This document shows, one piece after another, positions 1-7,423 of a stretch of DNA of 64,000 nt. Under the pieces are notes generated by a model that saw only the letters and a list, made by a program, of their open reading frames with translations, did not search any database and was not told the origin of the DNA. This DNA comes from Solirhodobacter olei (GTDB lineage: Bacteria > Pseudomonadota > Alphaproteobacteria > Rhodobacterales > Rhodobacteraceae): assembly GCF_004010155.1 (NCBI RefSeq), contig NZ_RRYH01000003.1, positions 248,001 to 312,000 on the forward strand, written 5' to 3'. How positions within the stretch are numbered: position 1 is the stretch's first letter; each line of letters starts with the position of its first letter. Both the position numbers and the translations under genes were made by a program.

Positions 1-740
1 TCAACTACAGAGAAGCGCTGAATGCACCCCTTCTGGATGAGCAGGCCGAACGCGAGGCGATCCAGAACTGGCAGCGCAAGGGCGACCGGGCCGCGCTGGA
101 GCTGCTGGTGCGCACCCATGCCCGGCAGGTCTATTCCCAGGCGCAGCGCTGGACCTCGAACCCGGTTGAGCTGGAGGATCTGGTGGCCGAGGGGATGATC
201 GGGCTGATGCGCGCCGCCGACCAGTTCGATCTGGCCCACAAAGTTCGCTTCTCGACCTATGCGCATTGGTGGGTGATGACCTCGGTCTCCACCGCCGTGG
301 CGCGGATCCGGTCGCTCGTCGACATGCCGCCCAGGACCTACCTCGACGCGCGGATGGGGCGGTTGTCGGGGGCGGACAAGGATTTCGCGCTGCAGGCGAT
401 CCGGGGCTACGTGAACATCGACGCGATGGCAGGCGACCAGGACAGCCCACGCGGACAGGAGCTGGAGAGCCCGGATATGACGCCGGAGGAACGCTTCGCG
501 GCGGATTCCGCGCATGAGCTGCTGCGCCGGACCATTGCCGAGGCGCTGGAGGATCTGGCCGAGCCGGACCGCGAGGTGCTGGTGCGCCGCAAGCTGCAGG
601 CCACGCCCGAGACGGCGGAGGAGGTGGCCAGTTCGCTGGGCATCACCCGCGACCGTGTGCGGATGATCGAGCGGCGGGCGATGGCGCGGCTGAAGCTGTC
701 GCTGCAGCGGCTCGGCTTCACGCCGGCCATGCTGCATTGA
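1..740 (+). CDS. RpoH-like sigma-70 family factor, 5' end outside window
   Basis: The reading frame is open from base 3 to the TGA at 738-740, so the N-terminus lies to the left. Visible are sigma region 2 (GLMRAADQFD, then FSTYAHWW, the core-binding and -10 recognition helices) and region 4 with a helix-turn-helix (SLGITRDRVRMIERRAMARL). This domain plan matches alternative factors of the RpoH group rather than housekeeping RpoD. The region after FSTYAHWW (SVSTAVARIRSLVDMPP) differs from the usual RpoH sequence, so promoter specificity may differ. It lies 94 bp upstream of fliK on the same strand, which suggests, but does not show, a role in flagellar transcription. It could equally be a heat-shock type factor that happens to lie beside the cluster. 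Confidence 0.8.
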   Translation, partial: NYREALNAPLLDEQAEREAIQNWQRKGDRAALELLVRTHARQVYSQAQRWTSNPVELEDLVAEGMIGLMRAADQFDLAHKVRFSTYAHWWVMTSVSTAVARIRSLVDMPPRTYLDARMGRLSGADKDFALQAIRGYVNIDAMAGDQDSPRGQELESPDMTPEERFAADSAHELLRRTIAEALEDLAEPDREVLVRRKLQATPETAEEVASSLGITRDRVRMIERRAMARLKLSLQRLGFTPAMLH

Positions 741-834
741 GTGCGGCGGGCGCCGCGGGGCGCCGCCGGGGTGGGGAAAACGGGACCGGCCGGGAGGCGC
801 CGCAGGCGACCTCCCCTGGCCGGTGAGAGACGAG

Positions 835-3042
835 ATGGCCAAGGACCCGATGACGATTACGCCAGTTTCGAGCCAGACCGATGGTGTCTCGGCAGTGGGC
901 CTTTCGGCCGCGCGTTCGGCGGCAGCCGGGGGCGCCGATGGTGCGGCGGACGGGTTCGCCTCGCTTCTGAGCGCGCTGGCCGCGACCGCGCCGGGGACGG
1001 CGGGGAACCCGGGCACGGTTTCGGGCGACGGGGCAAAGGTGGCCTCGGGGCTGAGCCAGGCGGGGGCGAGCGGGCAGCAGCTTCTTTTCACCAGGGTGCG
1101 CTTCGCCGCCGGGCTGCGGCAGGTCGAGGCTGAGGTGAAGGCCGCGGTGCAGGCGGCCAATGCCCGGGGCGACAGCGCCGGGGCGCAGGCGATCGTGGCC
1201 GGGGCGGCGAAGGCCGTCGGCGCGCTGCTGTCGGAGGCCGACGCGGTGGCCGGCACCAACACCATCGCAGCCCTCAGGCAGGCGGTGGTGGCGCAGTTGC
1301 AGGCGGACGGCCAGGGTGTTGCGGGCGTCAAGGGCCCGGGCTCCGGCGCGGCGGCGGGTTCGGCTGGGGGTTCGGGCAATGCGACGGGCGCGGACGGGTC
1401 CGGCGGCGCGGCCCTGCAACAGCTCGAGGCGCTTTTCGGCTGGATGGCGAATGTGCTGGGGATCGACCGGCCGGCGCCGAAGCTGCAGATGACCGGCAGC
1501 CAGGTGCTGCTGGCGTCGGCCGATCCCGGTCAGCTTGGCGCCACAGGGGCCGCGGCCTCCACGGATCCGAACGCGCCGGTGGATGTGGCCGGGCTTACCC
1601 GGGCGCTGCAGGCGATCAGCGCATCGGGCGGCGTGGCTGGGGCCCAGGGCGCGGAGGGCAGCCAGGCCGCGGTGGCGTTGGCCGGCGGGCTGGCGGCGGC
1701 GCTGCAGGCCATGGCCTCGGCCGAGGGCGGGGTTCCGGGGCTGGAGGGTCATGGGACGGCGGGCGGCAGCGCGGGCGCCGCGACCGGGGCCGGGGCCGGC
1801 CGCGCGACGGGGCCTGCCGCCGATCTGGTGCAGATGCTGAGCACGCTGGCGGAGCAAAGCTCTCAGGCGCTGGTGGCCCATCCGGGCGCGGCGGCTGGGG
1901 CAGCGAGCCAGGGGCCGACGGCGGGCGGGCTGGCGGCGGTTCTGCGGGCCCTGGCGGCGACCGGCGGGGCGGCGGCCGACGAGGCGCAGGGTGCGGGCAC
2001 CGGCAACGGCGCTCCGGGCGGTGCGGCGGCGGGATCCGCCGGAGGGGCCATTGGCGGGGCGGCCGACATGCCCCCCACTGCGGGCGGTCTGGCGGCGGTG
2101 CTGCGTGCGCTGGCGGCGACGGCCGGGCGCGGGGCAGAGACCGGCGCGCAGGCGGCGACGCGGGGCGCGGCCGCAACGGATCAGGCGCAGTCCCGGGCAT
2201 CGGGCACGGCGCCGGCCGCGGCCCCATCCCTGCCGCTTGCGGCAGAGGCGGCGGCGCTTTCGGCAAAGGGCTTCATCGCGCCGGGGCTGGCCCTTGGGCG
2301 GCGCGGCGGAGGGGCGGGCGCGACCGCCGGTGCCGCGACGCAGGCGGCGGGACAGCCGGCGCAGAGCTCCGATAACGCGGTGGCGGCCCCTCCGGCGCTG
2401 CCGGCGCTGGCCGGGGCGCTTCTGGCAGGGGCGGCGGCGGCCGGGACCCAGGCTGGCGCGGCGGGCACGGGGCGGGGCGACGGCAGCGGGCGGCCGGCCG
2501 CCGATGCGATCGATTTCTTCGGGCTGATGGCGGCGCAGCCGTCCCCGGGCCTGCATGGGGGATCCTCCACCGCCTCCGGTGCCTCGGCCAGCGCGGGCGC
2601 GGCCGGGGGGGCGGGGGCGGCGGCGCAGGATGCGGCGCGGTTCTCGGCCATGGTGACGGGCCAGATCCGCAGCGCGAGCTTTACCGGCGACCAGACCGTG
2701 ATCGCGCTGAAGCCCGCGGGCCTGGGCGAGGTGCAGATCGACATGAAGCGCGACGACAGCGGGCATCTGCAGGTCGTGGTGCGGGCGGCGAATCCGATGG
2801 TTCTCGCCGCTCTGCGCAACGACCAGTCGACGCTGGCCAATATCCTTGCCAGCAATGGCTTCGCGGCGGCGGGCAGCACGCTCGACTTCCAGGACATGGG
2901 TAACGGCGACGGCGCCGCCGCGCGCCAGCAGCAGCGCGGGCGGGCCGGGGCGATCGATGCCGCGGCCGGCCTCGACGAGGCCGAGGCCGCGGCGGATTGG
3001 CAGCAAACCATCGGGTCGGGCCGGCTCGACATCAAGACGTGA
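835..3042 (+). CDS. fliK: Flagellar hook-length control protein FliK
   Basis: A 735-residue, extremely Ala/Gly-rich protein. The last ~130 residues form the conserved FliK C-terminal (Flg_hook) domain: GQIRSASFTGDQTVIALKP, GLGEVQIDMKRD, LRNDQSTLANILASNGF. FliK is exported during hook assembly and its C-domain switches the export gate from hook to filament substrates. The low-complexity middle is the expected ruler-like part and holds two copies of PTAGGLAAVLRALAAT (codons at 1915-1962 and 2074-2121). The start is uncertain: a GTG at 823 and an ATG at 850 (preceded by AAGGA) are in frame. flgD follows after 7 bp, as is usual for a hook operon. Confidence 0.88.
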   Translation: MAKDPMTITPVSSQTDGVSAVGLSAARSAAAGGADGAADGFASLLSALAATAPGTAGNPGTVSGDGAKVASGLSQAGASGQQLLFTRVRFAAGLRQVEAEVKAAVQAANARGDSAGAQAIVAGAAKAVGALLSEADAVAGTNTIAALRQAVVAQLQADGQGVAGVKGPGSGAAAGSAGGSGNATGADGSGGAALQQLEALFGWMANVLGIDRPAPKLQMTGSQVLLASADPGQLGATGAAASTDPNAPVDVAGLTRALQAISASGGVAGAQGAEGSQAAVALAGGLAAALQAMASAEGGVPGLEGHGTAGGSAGAATGAGAGRATGPAADLVQMLSTLAEQSSQALVAHPGAAAGAASQGPTAGGLAAVLRALAATGGAAADEAQGAGTGNGAPGGAAAGSAGGAIGGAADMPPTAGGLAAVLRALAATAGRGAETGAQAATRGAAATDQAQSRASGTAPAAAPSLPLAAEAAALSAKGFIAPGLALGRRGGGAGATAGAATQAAGQPAQSSDNAVAAPPALPALAGALLAGAAAAGTQAGAAGTGRGDGSGRPAADAIDFFGLMAAQPSPGLHGGSSTASGASASAGAAGGAGAAAQDAARFSAMVTGQIRSASFTGDQTVIALKPAGLGEVQIDMKRDDSGHLQVVVRAANPMVLAALRNDQSTLANILASNGFAAAGSTLDFQDMGNGDGAAARQQQRGRAGAIDAAAGLDEAEAAADWQQTIGSGRLDIKT

Positions 3043-3049
3043 GGGGACG

Positions 3050-3760
3050 ATGACGATCGATACCACGGCAGCCAGCCAGGCGGCGGCAGGGACGACGGGA
3101 CAGACCTCGGGCACGTCCTCCAGCGGGTCCTCGAGTTCGAATGCGCAGACTGCGGCAAACCAGCTGGGCGTCGACTACAACAACTTTCTGACGCTCCTGA
3201 CGGCGCAGATCCAGAACCAGGATCCGCTGCAGCCAATGGACTCCACCCAGTTCGTGTCGCAGCTGGCGCAGCTGAGCCAGGTGGAGCAGGCGGTGCAGAC
3301 CAACTCCAACCTGGAGTCGCTGAAGACCACGGCGGGCTCGATCTCGGGCCTGGTGAGCCTGGGGCTGGTGGGGCGGACGGTCACGGTGGCCTCTGACAAG
3401 ATGGTGCTGGCGAACGGGTCGGCCGCGACGAGCTACAAGCTGTCCTCGGACGCCTCAAGTGTGTCGGCGACGATCACCGATGGCAGCGGCAACGTGATCA
3501 AGACCCTGACGGGGTTGCCGACCACCGGCGGGGTGAACACGCCGCTGAGCTGGGACGGTATCGACGACAATGGCCAGAAAGTGGCGGGGGGGACCTATCA
3601 CGTCGCCATCAACGCAAAGGACGCCAGCGGCCAGACGGTGAGCTACAGCACCTATCCCACCACCACGGTGAGCAAGGTGGATTTCTCCGCCACCGGTGAC
3701 ACAGTGGAGCTGGCTAATGGCGACCAGGTGCCGGTGTCGCAGATCGTCTCGATCCAGTAG
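3050..3760 (+). CDS. flgD: Flagellar hook capping / scaffolding protein FlgD
   Basis: A 236-residue protein that caps the growing hook so that FlgE can polymerise. The N-terminal FlgD signature is clear (NNFLTLLTAQIQNQDPLQPMDSTQFVSQLAQLS), followed by the FLG-Ig/tudor-like C-terminal region with DGIDDNGQKVAGGTYHVAI. The ATG is preceded by GAGGGG. A longer in-frame start at 2846 would overlap fliK by nearly 200 bp and adds no family homology. It follows fliK by 7 bp and is probably cotranscribed with it. The gene to its right is convergent. Confidence 0.95.
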   Translation: MTIDTTAASQAAAGTTGQTSGTSSSGSSSSNAQTAANQLGVDYNNFLTLLTAQIQNQDPLQPMDSTQFVSQLAQLSQVEQAVQTNSNLESLKTTAGSISGLVSLGLVGRTVTVASDKMVLANGSAATSYKLSSDASSVSATITDGSGNVIKTLTGLPTTGGVNTPLSWDGIDDNGQKVAGGTYHVAINAKDASGQTVSYSTYPTTTVSKVDFSATGDTVELANGDQVPVSQIVSIQ

Positions 3761-3763
3761 GGC

Positions 3764-3806
3764 GGGGCGCTGCCCGGCGTCACTGCGTGCCGCGCATCGG
3801 GCGGGG
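3764..3806. repeat. 43-bp intergenic repeat, copy 1 of family B
   Basis: This segment between flgD and the convergent FliL-like gene matches 30973-31015 at about 34 of 43 positions without gaps. Shared blocks are GGGCGCTGCCCGG and CGCAT(C/T)GGGCGGGG. Both copies lie directly behind a gene on the + strand. It is non-coding and its function is unknown. Confidence 0.55.
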
Positions 3807-3823
3807 CTTCGCCCCAAAGGGGC
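3803..3823. terminator. Bidirectional hairpin between flgD and FliL-like gene
   Basis: GGGGC-TTC-GCCCC, immediately followed by AAAGGGGC, gives two alternative overlapping stems between convergent genes. There is no long U-tract, so intrinsic termination would be weak; it may mainly protect the 3' ends. Confidence 0.4.
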
Positions 3824-3834
3824 GGCTTGGCGGC

Positions 3835-4272
3835 TCAGGTGCGGGGGGAGGTCTGGGTGAGGGCGGATTTGACCTGGACGGCGAGTAGCCCGGGGACCTG
3901 GCCCGTAAGGCCGGATTGCAGGGCGGCGGCGACCTGGTCGGCGGTCACCGGGCCGGCGTGGAAAAGCGGCGTCTCGGCCGCGGCGAGGAGCACGCGGTAG
4001 GCGGCGTCGCGGACCCTGGCCTTGCCCTCGGGGCTTTCGAGGCTCGCCGCAGCATCCGCGTTCTTGACCTTCAGCGAGACCTCGGTGATCAACGTGCCGA
4101 TCTGGCGGACGTGGTAGATCTGAACCACCAGCTTGCCGAGGCTCACCTCCTGCGGGACCGCGGCCTGCGCCGCCTTGGCGCCGCTCTGGGCCTTCAGCAT
4201 CACGCCGGCGCCATAGCCGGCCCCGCCGCCCAGCAGCGGCAGCACCACCAGCAGGATCGGCGCAAGCTTCAT
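3835..4272 (-). CDS. Small membrane-anchored FliL-like flagellar protein
   Basis: 145 residues with one N-terminal hydrophobic helix (APILLVVLPLLGGGAGYGAG), then a periplasmic part with a FliL-like pattern (LGKLVVQIYHVRQIGTLITEVSLKVKN, then a helix and a C-terminal segment). FliL proteins sit beside the stator around the basal body. The start codon overlaps the flgH stop by one base, making it the last gene of flgF-flgG-flgA-flgH. In rhizobia fliL also follows flgH. A longer and more typical FliL is encoded at 25008-25589, so this copy is either a paralogue or a divergent accessory protein. Family assignment is by position and topology more than by sequence. Confidence 0.55.
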   Translation of the reverse strand: MKLAPILLVVLPLLGGGAGYGAGVMLKAQSGAKAAQAAVPQEVSLGKLVVQIYHVRQIGTLITEVSLKVKNADAAASLESPEGKARVRDAAYRVLLAAAETPLFHAGPVTADQVAAALQSGLTGQVPGLLAVQVKSALTQTSPRT

Positions 4273-5048
4273 CAGTAGGGCAGCACGACGTTCAGGAAGT
4301 CCTGGCCGTAGGGCGCCTCCTGCACCGAGCTGATCTGGCCCTTGCCGCCGTAGGTGATGCGGGCCTCGGCGATCTTCTGGTAGGGGATCGTGTTGTCGGT
4401 GGTGATGTCGGAGGGCCGGATGATGCCGGCCACGCGCAGCTCGCGCAGCTCCTGGTTGACCTTCACCTCCTGCCGGCCGGCGATCACCATCTCGCCGTTG
4501 GGAAGCTTTCGGATCACCATCGCGGCGACCTTGAGGTTGATCGTCTCCCCCCGCGCGATCGAGCCGGAGCCGTCATAGGAAGAGTTCGAGCCGAGATCGA
4601 CGGCATTGCTGCCGGTCGGGTAGTCGTTCTTGCCGATGCCGGGCAGCAGCTTGTAGAGCTTCTTGCCGTAGCCGAAGAAGGTCGGGTTGCCGAGCTGCTG
4701 GCTGCCGCTGCGCGAGCGCTTGCTTTCGTTGGAGAGCTTGGCGTTGTCGGCGATGTCGATGTCCACCGTCAGCAGGTCGCCGACCTTGGAGGCGCGCTGG
4801 TCGCCGAAGAACCCGCGCGAGCCGTTCTGCCAGAGCGAGGCAGCCTCGGCCCGGACCGGCCGGTGCCTGGCCTGCGGTGGCGGCATCGGGACCTGGACGT
4901 TGGCGGTCTCGGGCATGGTCTTGGCGTTGAGGTCCATGCCCTCCATCTGCGGGTTGCGGGCGTCGCGGATCTGGGCGCAGCCGGCCAGCGCCACGACGGC
5001 GGCGAGGCCCGCCAGCGCGGCGGAGCGGAGGAGGGGGGCGCGGTTCAT
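4272..5048 (-). CDS. flgH: Flagellar L-ring lipoprotein FlgH
   Basis: 258 residues with a lipoprotein signal (lipobox LAGC, acylated Cys24). Signature blocks are SLWQNGSRGFFGDQRASKVGD, LTVDIDIADNAKLSNES, and a C-terminal GEMVIAGRQEVKVNQELRELRVAGIIRPSDI. It forms the outer-membrane L ring around the distal rod. The start overlaps the flgA stop as ATGA and its stop overlaps the FliL-like start, so it is translationally coupled on both sides. The normal partner flgI lies about 9 kb away on the other strand. Confidence 0.96.
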   Translation of the reverse strand: MNRAPLLRSAALAGLAAVVALAGCAQIRDARNPQMEGMDLNAKTMPETANVQVPMPPPQARHRPVRAEAASLWQNGSRGFFGDQRASKVGDLLTVDIDIADNAKLSNESKRSRSGSQQLGNPTFFGYGKKLYKLLPGIGKNDYPTGSNAVDLGSNSSYDGSGSIARGETINLKVAAMVIRKLPNGEMVIAGRQEVKVNQELRELRVAGIIRPSDITTDNTIPYQKIAEARITYGGKGQISSVQEAPYGQDFLNVVLPY

Positions 5049-5713
5049 TGCGTGACCTCGACGATGCCACCGGGCCGGGCGATGCCGGTGACGGTGCGGT
5101 TGGAGGCGAGATTTACGACGCGGACCGTCTGGCCGGCCTCGGCCCCGGTGATGGCGCGGCCCGGCGCGGTCAGCGTCAGCCGGCCGTGGTTGTAGCTGAT
5201 CGAAACCCGCGCGCCGCGGTCGACGACGAGCGGGGGCGAGACCTGCTGGGTCAGCACCGGCCGGTCGGCGGACAGGACCTGGCGCACCTGCATGCCGGCC
5301 AGCTGCTTGATATCGGTGATCGTGAAGCGGCTGAGCCTCTGGTAAGGCAGGGGCACGACGCGGAAGTCGGCCTTGTTGAGGATCGTGTCGGGCATCAGGC
5401 GATGGGTCGGGATCGGTACCGGCACGGTCAGGACCGCCATGCCATAGACGCGCCGGGTCTCGCCGTCCGAGGTCACCACGTTGGCGGCGAACTGGCCAGT
5501 GGCGGGATCCATCCAGAAGGCGCTGACCAACTCTGCCTGGGTGGGCGAGGTGGTCTGCAGCGTCACGTCGTAGCTGGCGTTGGCCGGCATCGCGCCGTCG
5601 GCGTTGGCCGCGGCCTTCTCGGCGATGAGCGTTGTCACCTGAGTGGCCTCGGCGCGGGGCGCGAGTGGCGCGAGGCAGAGGCTCAGCAGCGTGGCGAGGA
5701 CGAGACGGGACAT
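5045..5713 (-). CDS. flgA: P-ring assembly chaperone FlgA
   Basis: 222 residues with a Sec signal peptide (LVLATLLSLCLAPLAPRAEA) and the SAF/FlgA C-terminal region: VVPLPYQRLSRFTITDIKQLAGMQVRQVLSADRPVL followed by GARVSISYNHGRLTLTAPGRAI. FlgA is a periplasmic chaperone for FlgI P-ring polymerisation. It lies between flgG (18 bp upstream) and flgH (4-bp overlap), the arrangement typical of alphaproteobacterial flagellar loci. Confidence 0.92.
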   Translation of the reverse strand: MSRLVLATLLSLCLAPLAPRAEATQVTTLIAEKAAANADGAMPANASYDVTLQTTSPTQAELVSAFWMDPATGQFAANVVTSDGETRRVYGMAVLTVPVPIPTHRLMPDTILNKADFRVVPLPYQRLSRFTITDIKQLAGMQVRQVLSADRPVLTQQVSPPLVVDRGARVSISYNHGRLTLTAPGRAITGAEAGQTVRVVNLASNRTVTGIARPGGIVEVTQ

Positions 5714-5731
5714 GGCGTCACCTGTTCGGGG

Positions 5732-6520
5732 TTACTTCATCTGGTTGGTGCTGCTCATCATCTGATCGGCGGTCTGCACGGCCTTGGAGTTCATCTCGTA
5801 GGCGCGCTGGGCGGAGATCAGATCGGTGATCTGCTGGATGATGTTGACGTTGGAGCTTTCGAGATAGCCCTGCCGCAGCACGCCCACGCCGGGATCGCCC
5901 GGGTTGGCGGTGGTGGCGGGGCCGGAGGCGGTGGTGGCCTGCAGCAGGTTGTTGCCGATCGGGTTCATGCCCGCCTCGTTGATGAAGGTGGCCATGGTAA
6001 TCTGGCCGAGGTTCACCGGCGTGGTGGAGGAGCCGACATAGGCCTGCACCAGGCCCTGCTGGTTGATCTCGACCTTCGTGGTGTTGGCGGGCACGTTGAT
6101 GCCGGGGGAGACCTCGTAGCCCTCCAGCGTAACGATCTGGCCGGTCGAGCTGATCTGGAAGTTGCCTGCGCGGGTGTAGGCCTGGCTGCCGTCGGGCATG
6201 TTGACGGTGAAATAGCCCTGCCCGTCGATGGCGAGGTCGAGGTCGTTGCCGGTCTGGGTCAGCCCGCCCTGGGTGTTGAGCCGCACCACGCCGGTCGCCT
6301 GCACGCCGAGGCCGATGTCGAGGCCCACCGGGCGGGTCGTGCCGGCCTGCGATGTGGTCGCGCCCTCGCGGTGCTCGGACTGGTAGACGAGGTCCTCGAA
6401 CGCCGCGCGGCCGGCCTTGAAGCCGGTCGTGTTGGCGTTGGCGATATTGTTCGAGATGACGTCCACGTTGGTCTGCTGGGCCAGCATGCCGGTCGCGGCG
6501 ATTCCGAGCGCTCTCATCAC
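5732..6520 (-). CDS. flgG: Distal rod protein FlgG
   Basis: 262 residues, the normal FlgG length. The N-terminal rod/hook signature is complete (GMLAQQTNVDVISNNIANANTTGFK), as is the C-terminal one (GYLESSNVNIIQQITDLISAQRAYEMNSKAVQTAD). The central D1 domain has DLDLAIDGQGYF. FlgG is exported through the flagellar apparatus and forms the distal rod. The ATG follows a good AAGGAG ribosome site and sits 9 bp after the flgF stop. Confidence 0.97.
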   Translation of the reverse strand: MMRALGIAATGMLAQQTNVDVISNNIANANTTGFKAGRAAFEDLVYQSEHREGATTSQAGTTRPVGLDIGLGVQATGVVRLNTQGGLTQTGNDLDLAIDGQGYFTVNMPDGSQAYTRAGNFQISSTGQIVTLEGYEVSPGINVPANTTKVEINQQGLVQAYVGSSTTPVNLGQITMATFINEAGMNPIGNNLLQATTASGPATTANPGDPGVGVLRQGYLESSNVNIIQQITDLISAQRAYEMNSKAVQTADQMMSSTNQMK

Positions 6521-6529
6521 TTAACTCCT

Positions 6530-7279
6530 TCAGGCGGGCGTCTGGCCGAGTTGGGTCAGCGTCTGCTGGCTCAGCGTGTTCTGGTCGGTCATCAGCGACA
6601 TCGCCCGTTCGTAGGCCCGCTGGATCTGCATCATGCGGGTGAGTTCGAGCACGGGCTGGACGTTGGATTGCTCGATGAAGCCCTGTGAGACCTTGGCGTC
6701 CGTCGCGAGCGCGGTGGAGGCGCCGGTGCCCGCAGGCGGCTGCATCATGCCGTCGCCGATGCGCTGGTAGGTGGCGATGTCGGGCACCGAGAAGACGCCG
6801 ATCTGCCCCAGCGTCTGGTTCCGCGCGTCGGTGATCGTGCCGTCGGACGCGATGTCGAGCCGGCCGGCATTGGGCGGGATCGCGATCGCCGAGCCGGAGG
6901 CGTCGAGGATGCGGGCGCCGGTCGTCGTCACCAGCATCCCGTTGGCGTCGACGGCGAGGCGGCCGTCGCGGCCATAGGCGGTCTGGCCGGTCGCGGTCTG
7001 GTAGCCGAACCAGCCGTCGCCGGTGATCGCCACGTCGAGCGGGTTGCCGGTCTTCAGGAGCGGGCCGGAGCTGGTGTCGAGGTGGAAGCCGGAGTTCAGG
7101 ACGAAGTTCACGTCAGTCGTGCCGTTGTTACCGAGGCTCTTGGAGACGAGGCTCTGGAAATCGGCACGCTCGGCCTTGAAGCCCGCGGTATTCGCGTTGG
7201 CGATATTGTTCGCGGTGATGTCGAGGCTCTGCTCCATGGTGCGAGCCAGCGACAGGGCGACGAAGGTCGAGTTGTCCAT
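6530..7279 (-). CDS. flgF: Proximal rod protein FlgF
   Basis: 249 residues. The N-terminus has LARTMEQSLDITANNIANANTAGFKAERADF and the middle has NPLDVAITGDGWFGY. The C-terminus has GFIEQSNVQPVLELTRMMQIQRAYERAMSLM, all rod-family signatures. It is the first gene of the flgF-flgG-flgA-flgH-FliL-like operon. The promoter must lie in the 144-bp divergent region shared with the TPR gene. No strong ribosome site precedes the ATG. A much longer open frame upstream is antisense shadow over the TPR gene. Confidence 0.95.
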   Translation of the reverse strand: MDNSTFVALSLARTMEQSLDITANNIANANTAGFKAERADFQSLVSKSLGNNGTTDVNFVLNSGFHLDTSSGPLLKTGNPLDVAITGDGWFGYQTATGQTAYGRDGRLAVDANGMLVTTTGARILDASGSAIAIPPNAGRLDIASDGTITDARNQTLGQIGVFSVPDIATYQRIGDGMMQPPAGTGASTALATDAKVSQGFIEQSNVQPVLELTRMMQIQRAYERAMSLMTDQNTLSQQTLTQLGQTPA

Positions 7280-7350
7280 CTTTGGTCTGCCTGACTGTCC
7301 TTGGTGCCTGTTTTTTCGCTTTGCTTGAGGTGTTGCGACGGATGATCTTA

Positions 7351-7380
7351 CTGTCCTTGCTTTTATCCTTAATATCCTTG
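7351..7380 (-). promoter_or_regulatory. Tandem YAAGGAYA elements in the flgF / TPR divergent promoter region
   Basis: On the minus strand three related 9-mers stand in a row: CAAGGATAT (7372-7380), TAAGGATAA (7363-7371) and CAAGGACAG (7351-7359). A fourth, CAAGGACAG, is at 7295-7303 close to the flgF start. The segment is AT-rich against a very GC-rich background. Similar 9-mers occur at 14181-14209 and 24907-24915, also in divergent flagellar promoter regions. Candidate operator for the FtcR-like regulator; no experimental basis. Confidence 0.4.
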
Positions 7381-7423
7381 ATAGTCGGCAAAGATCAAGT
7401 GAATTCGAGGTCACAGACGGGCG

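Noticed and set aside
718-3114. 798-codon minus-strand open frame opposite fliK
   Set aside because: Arg/Pro-rich translation without any recognisable domain, fully antisense to fliK; a by-product of high GC codon use.
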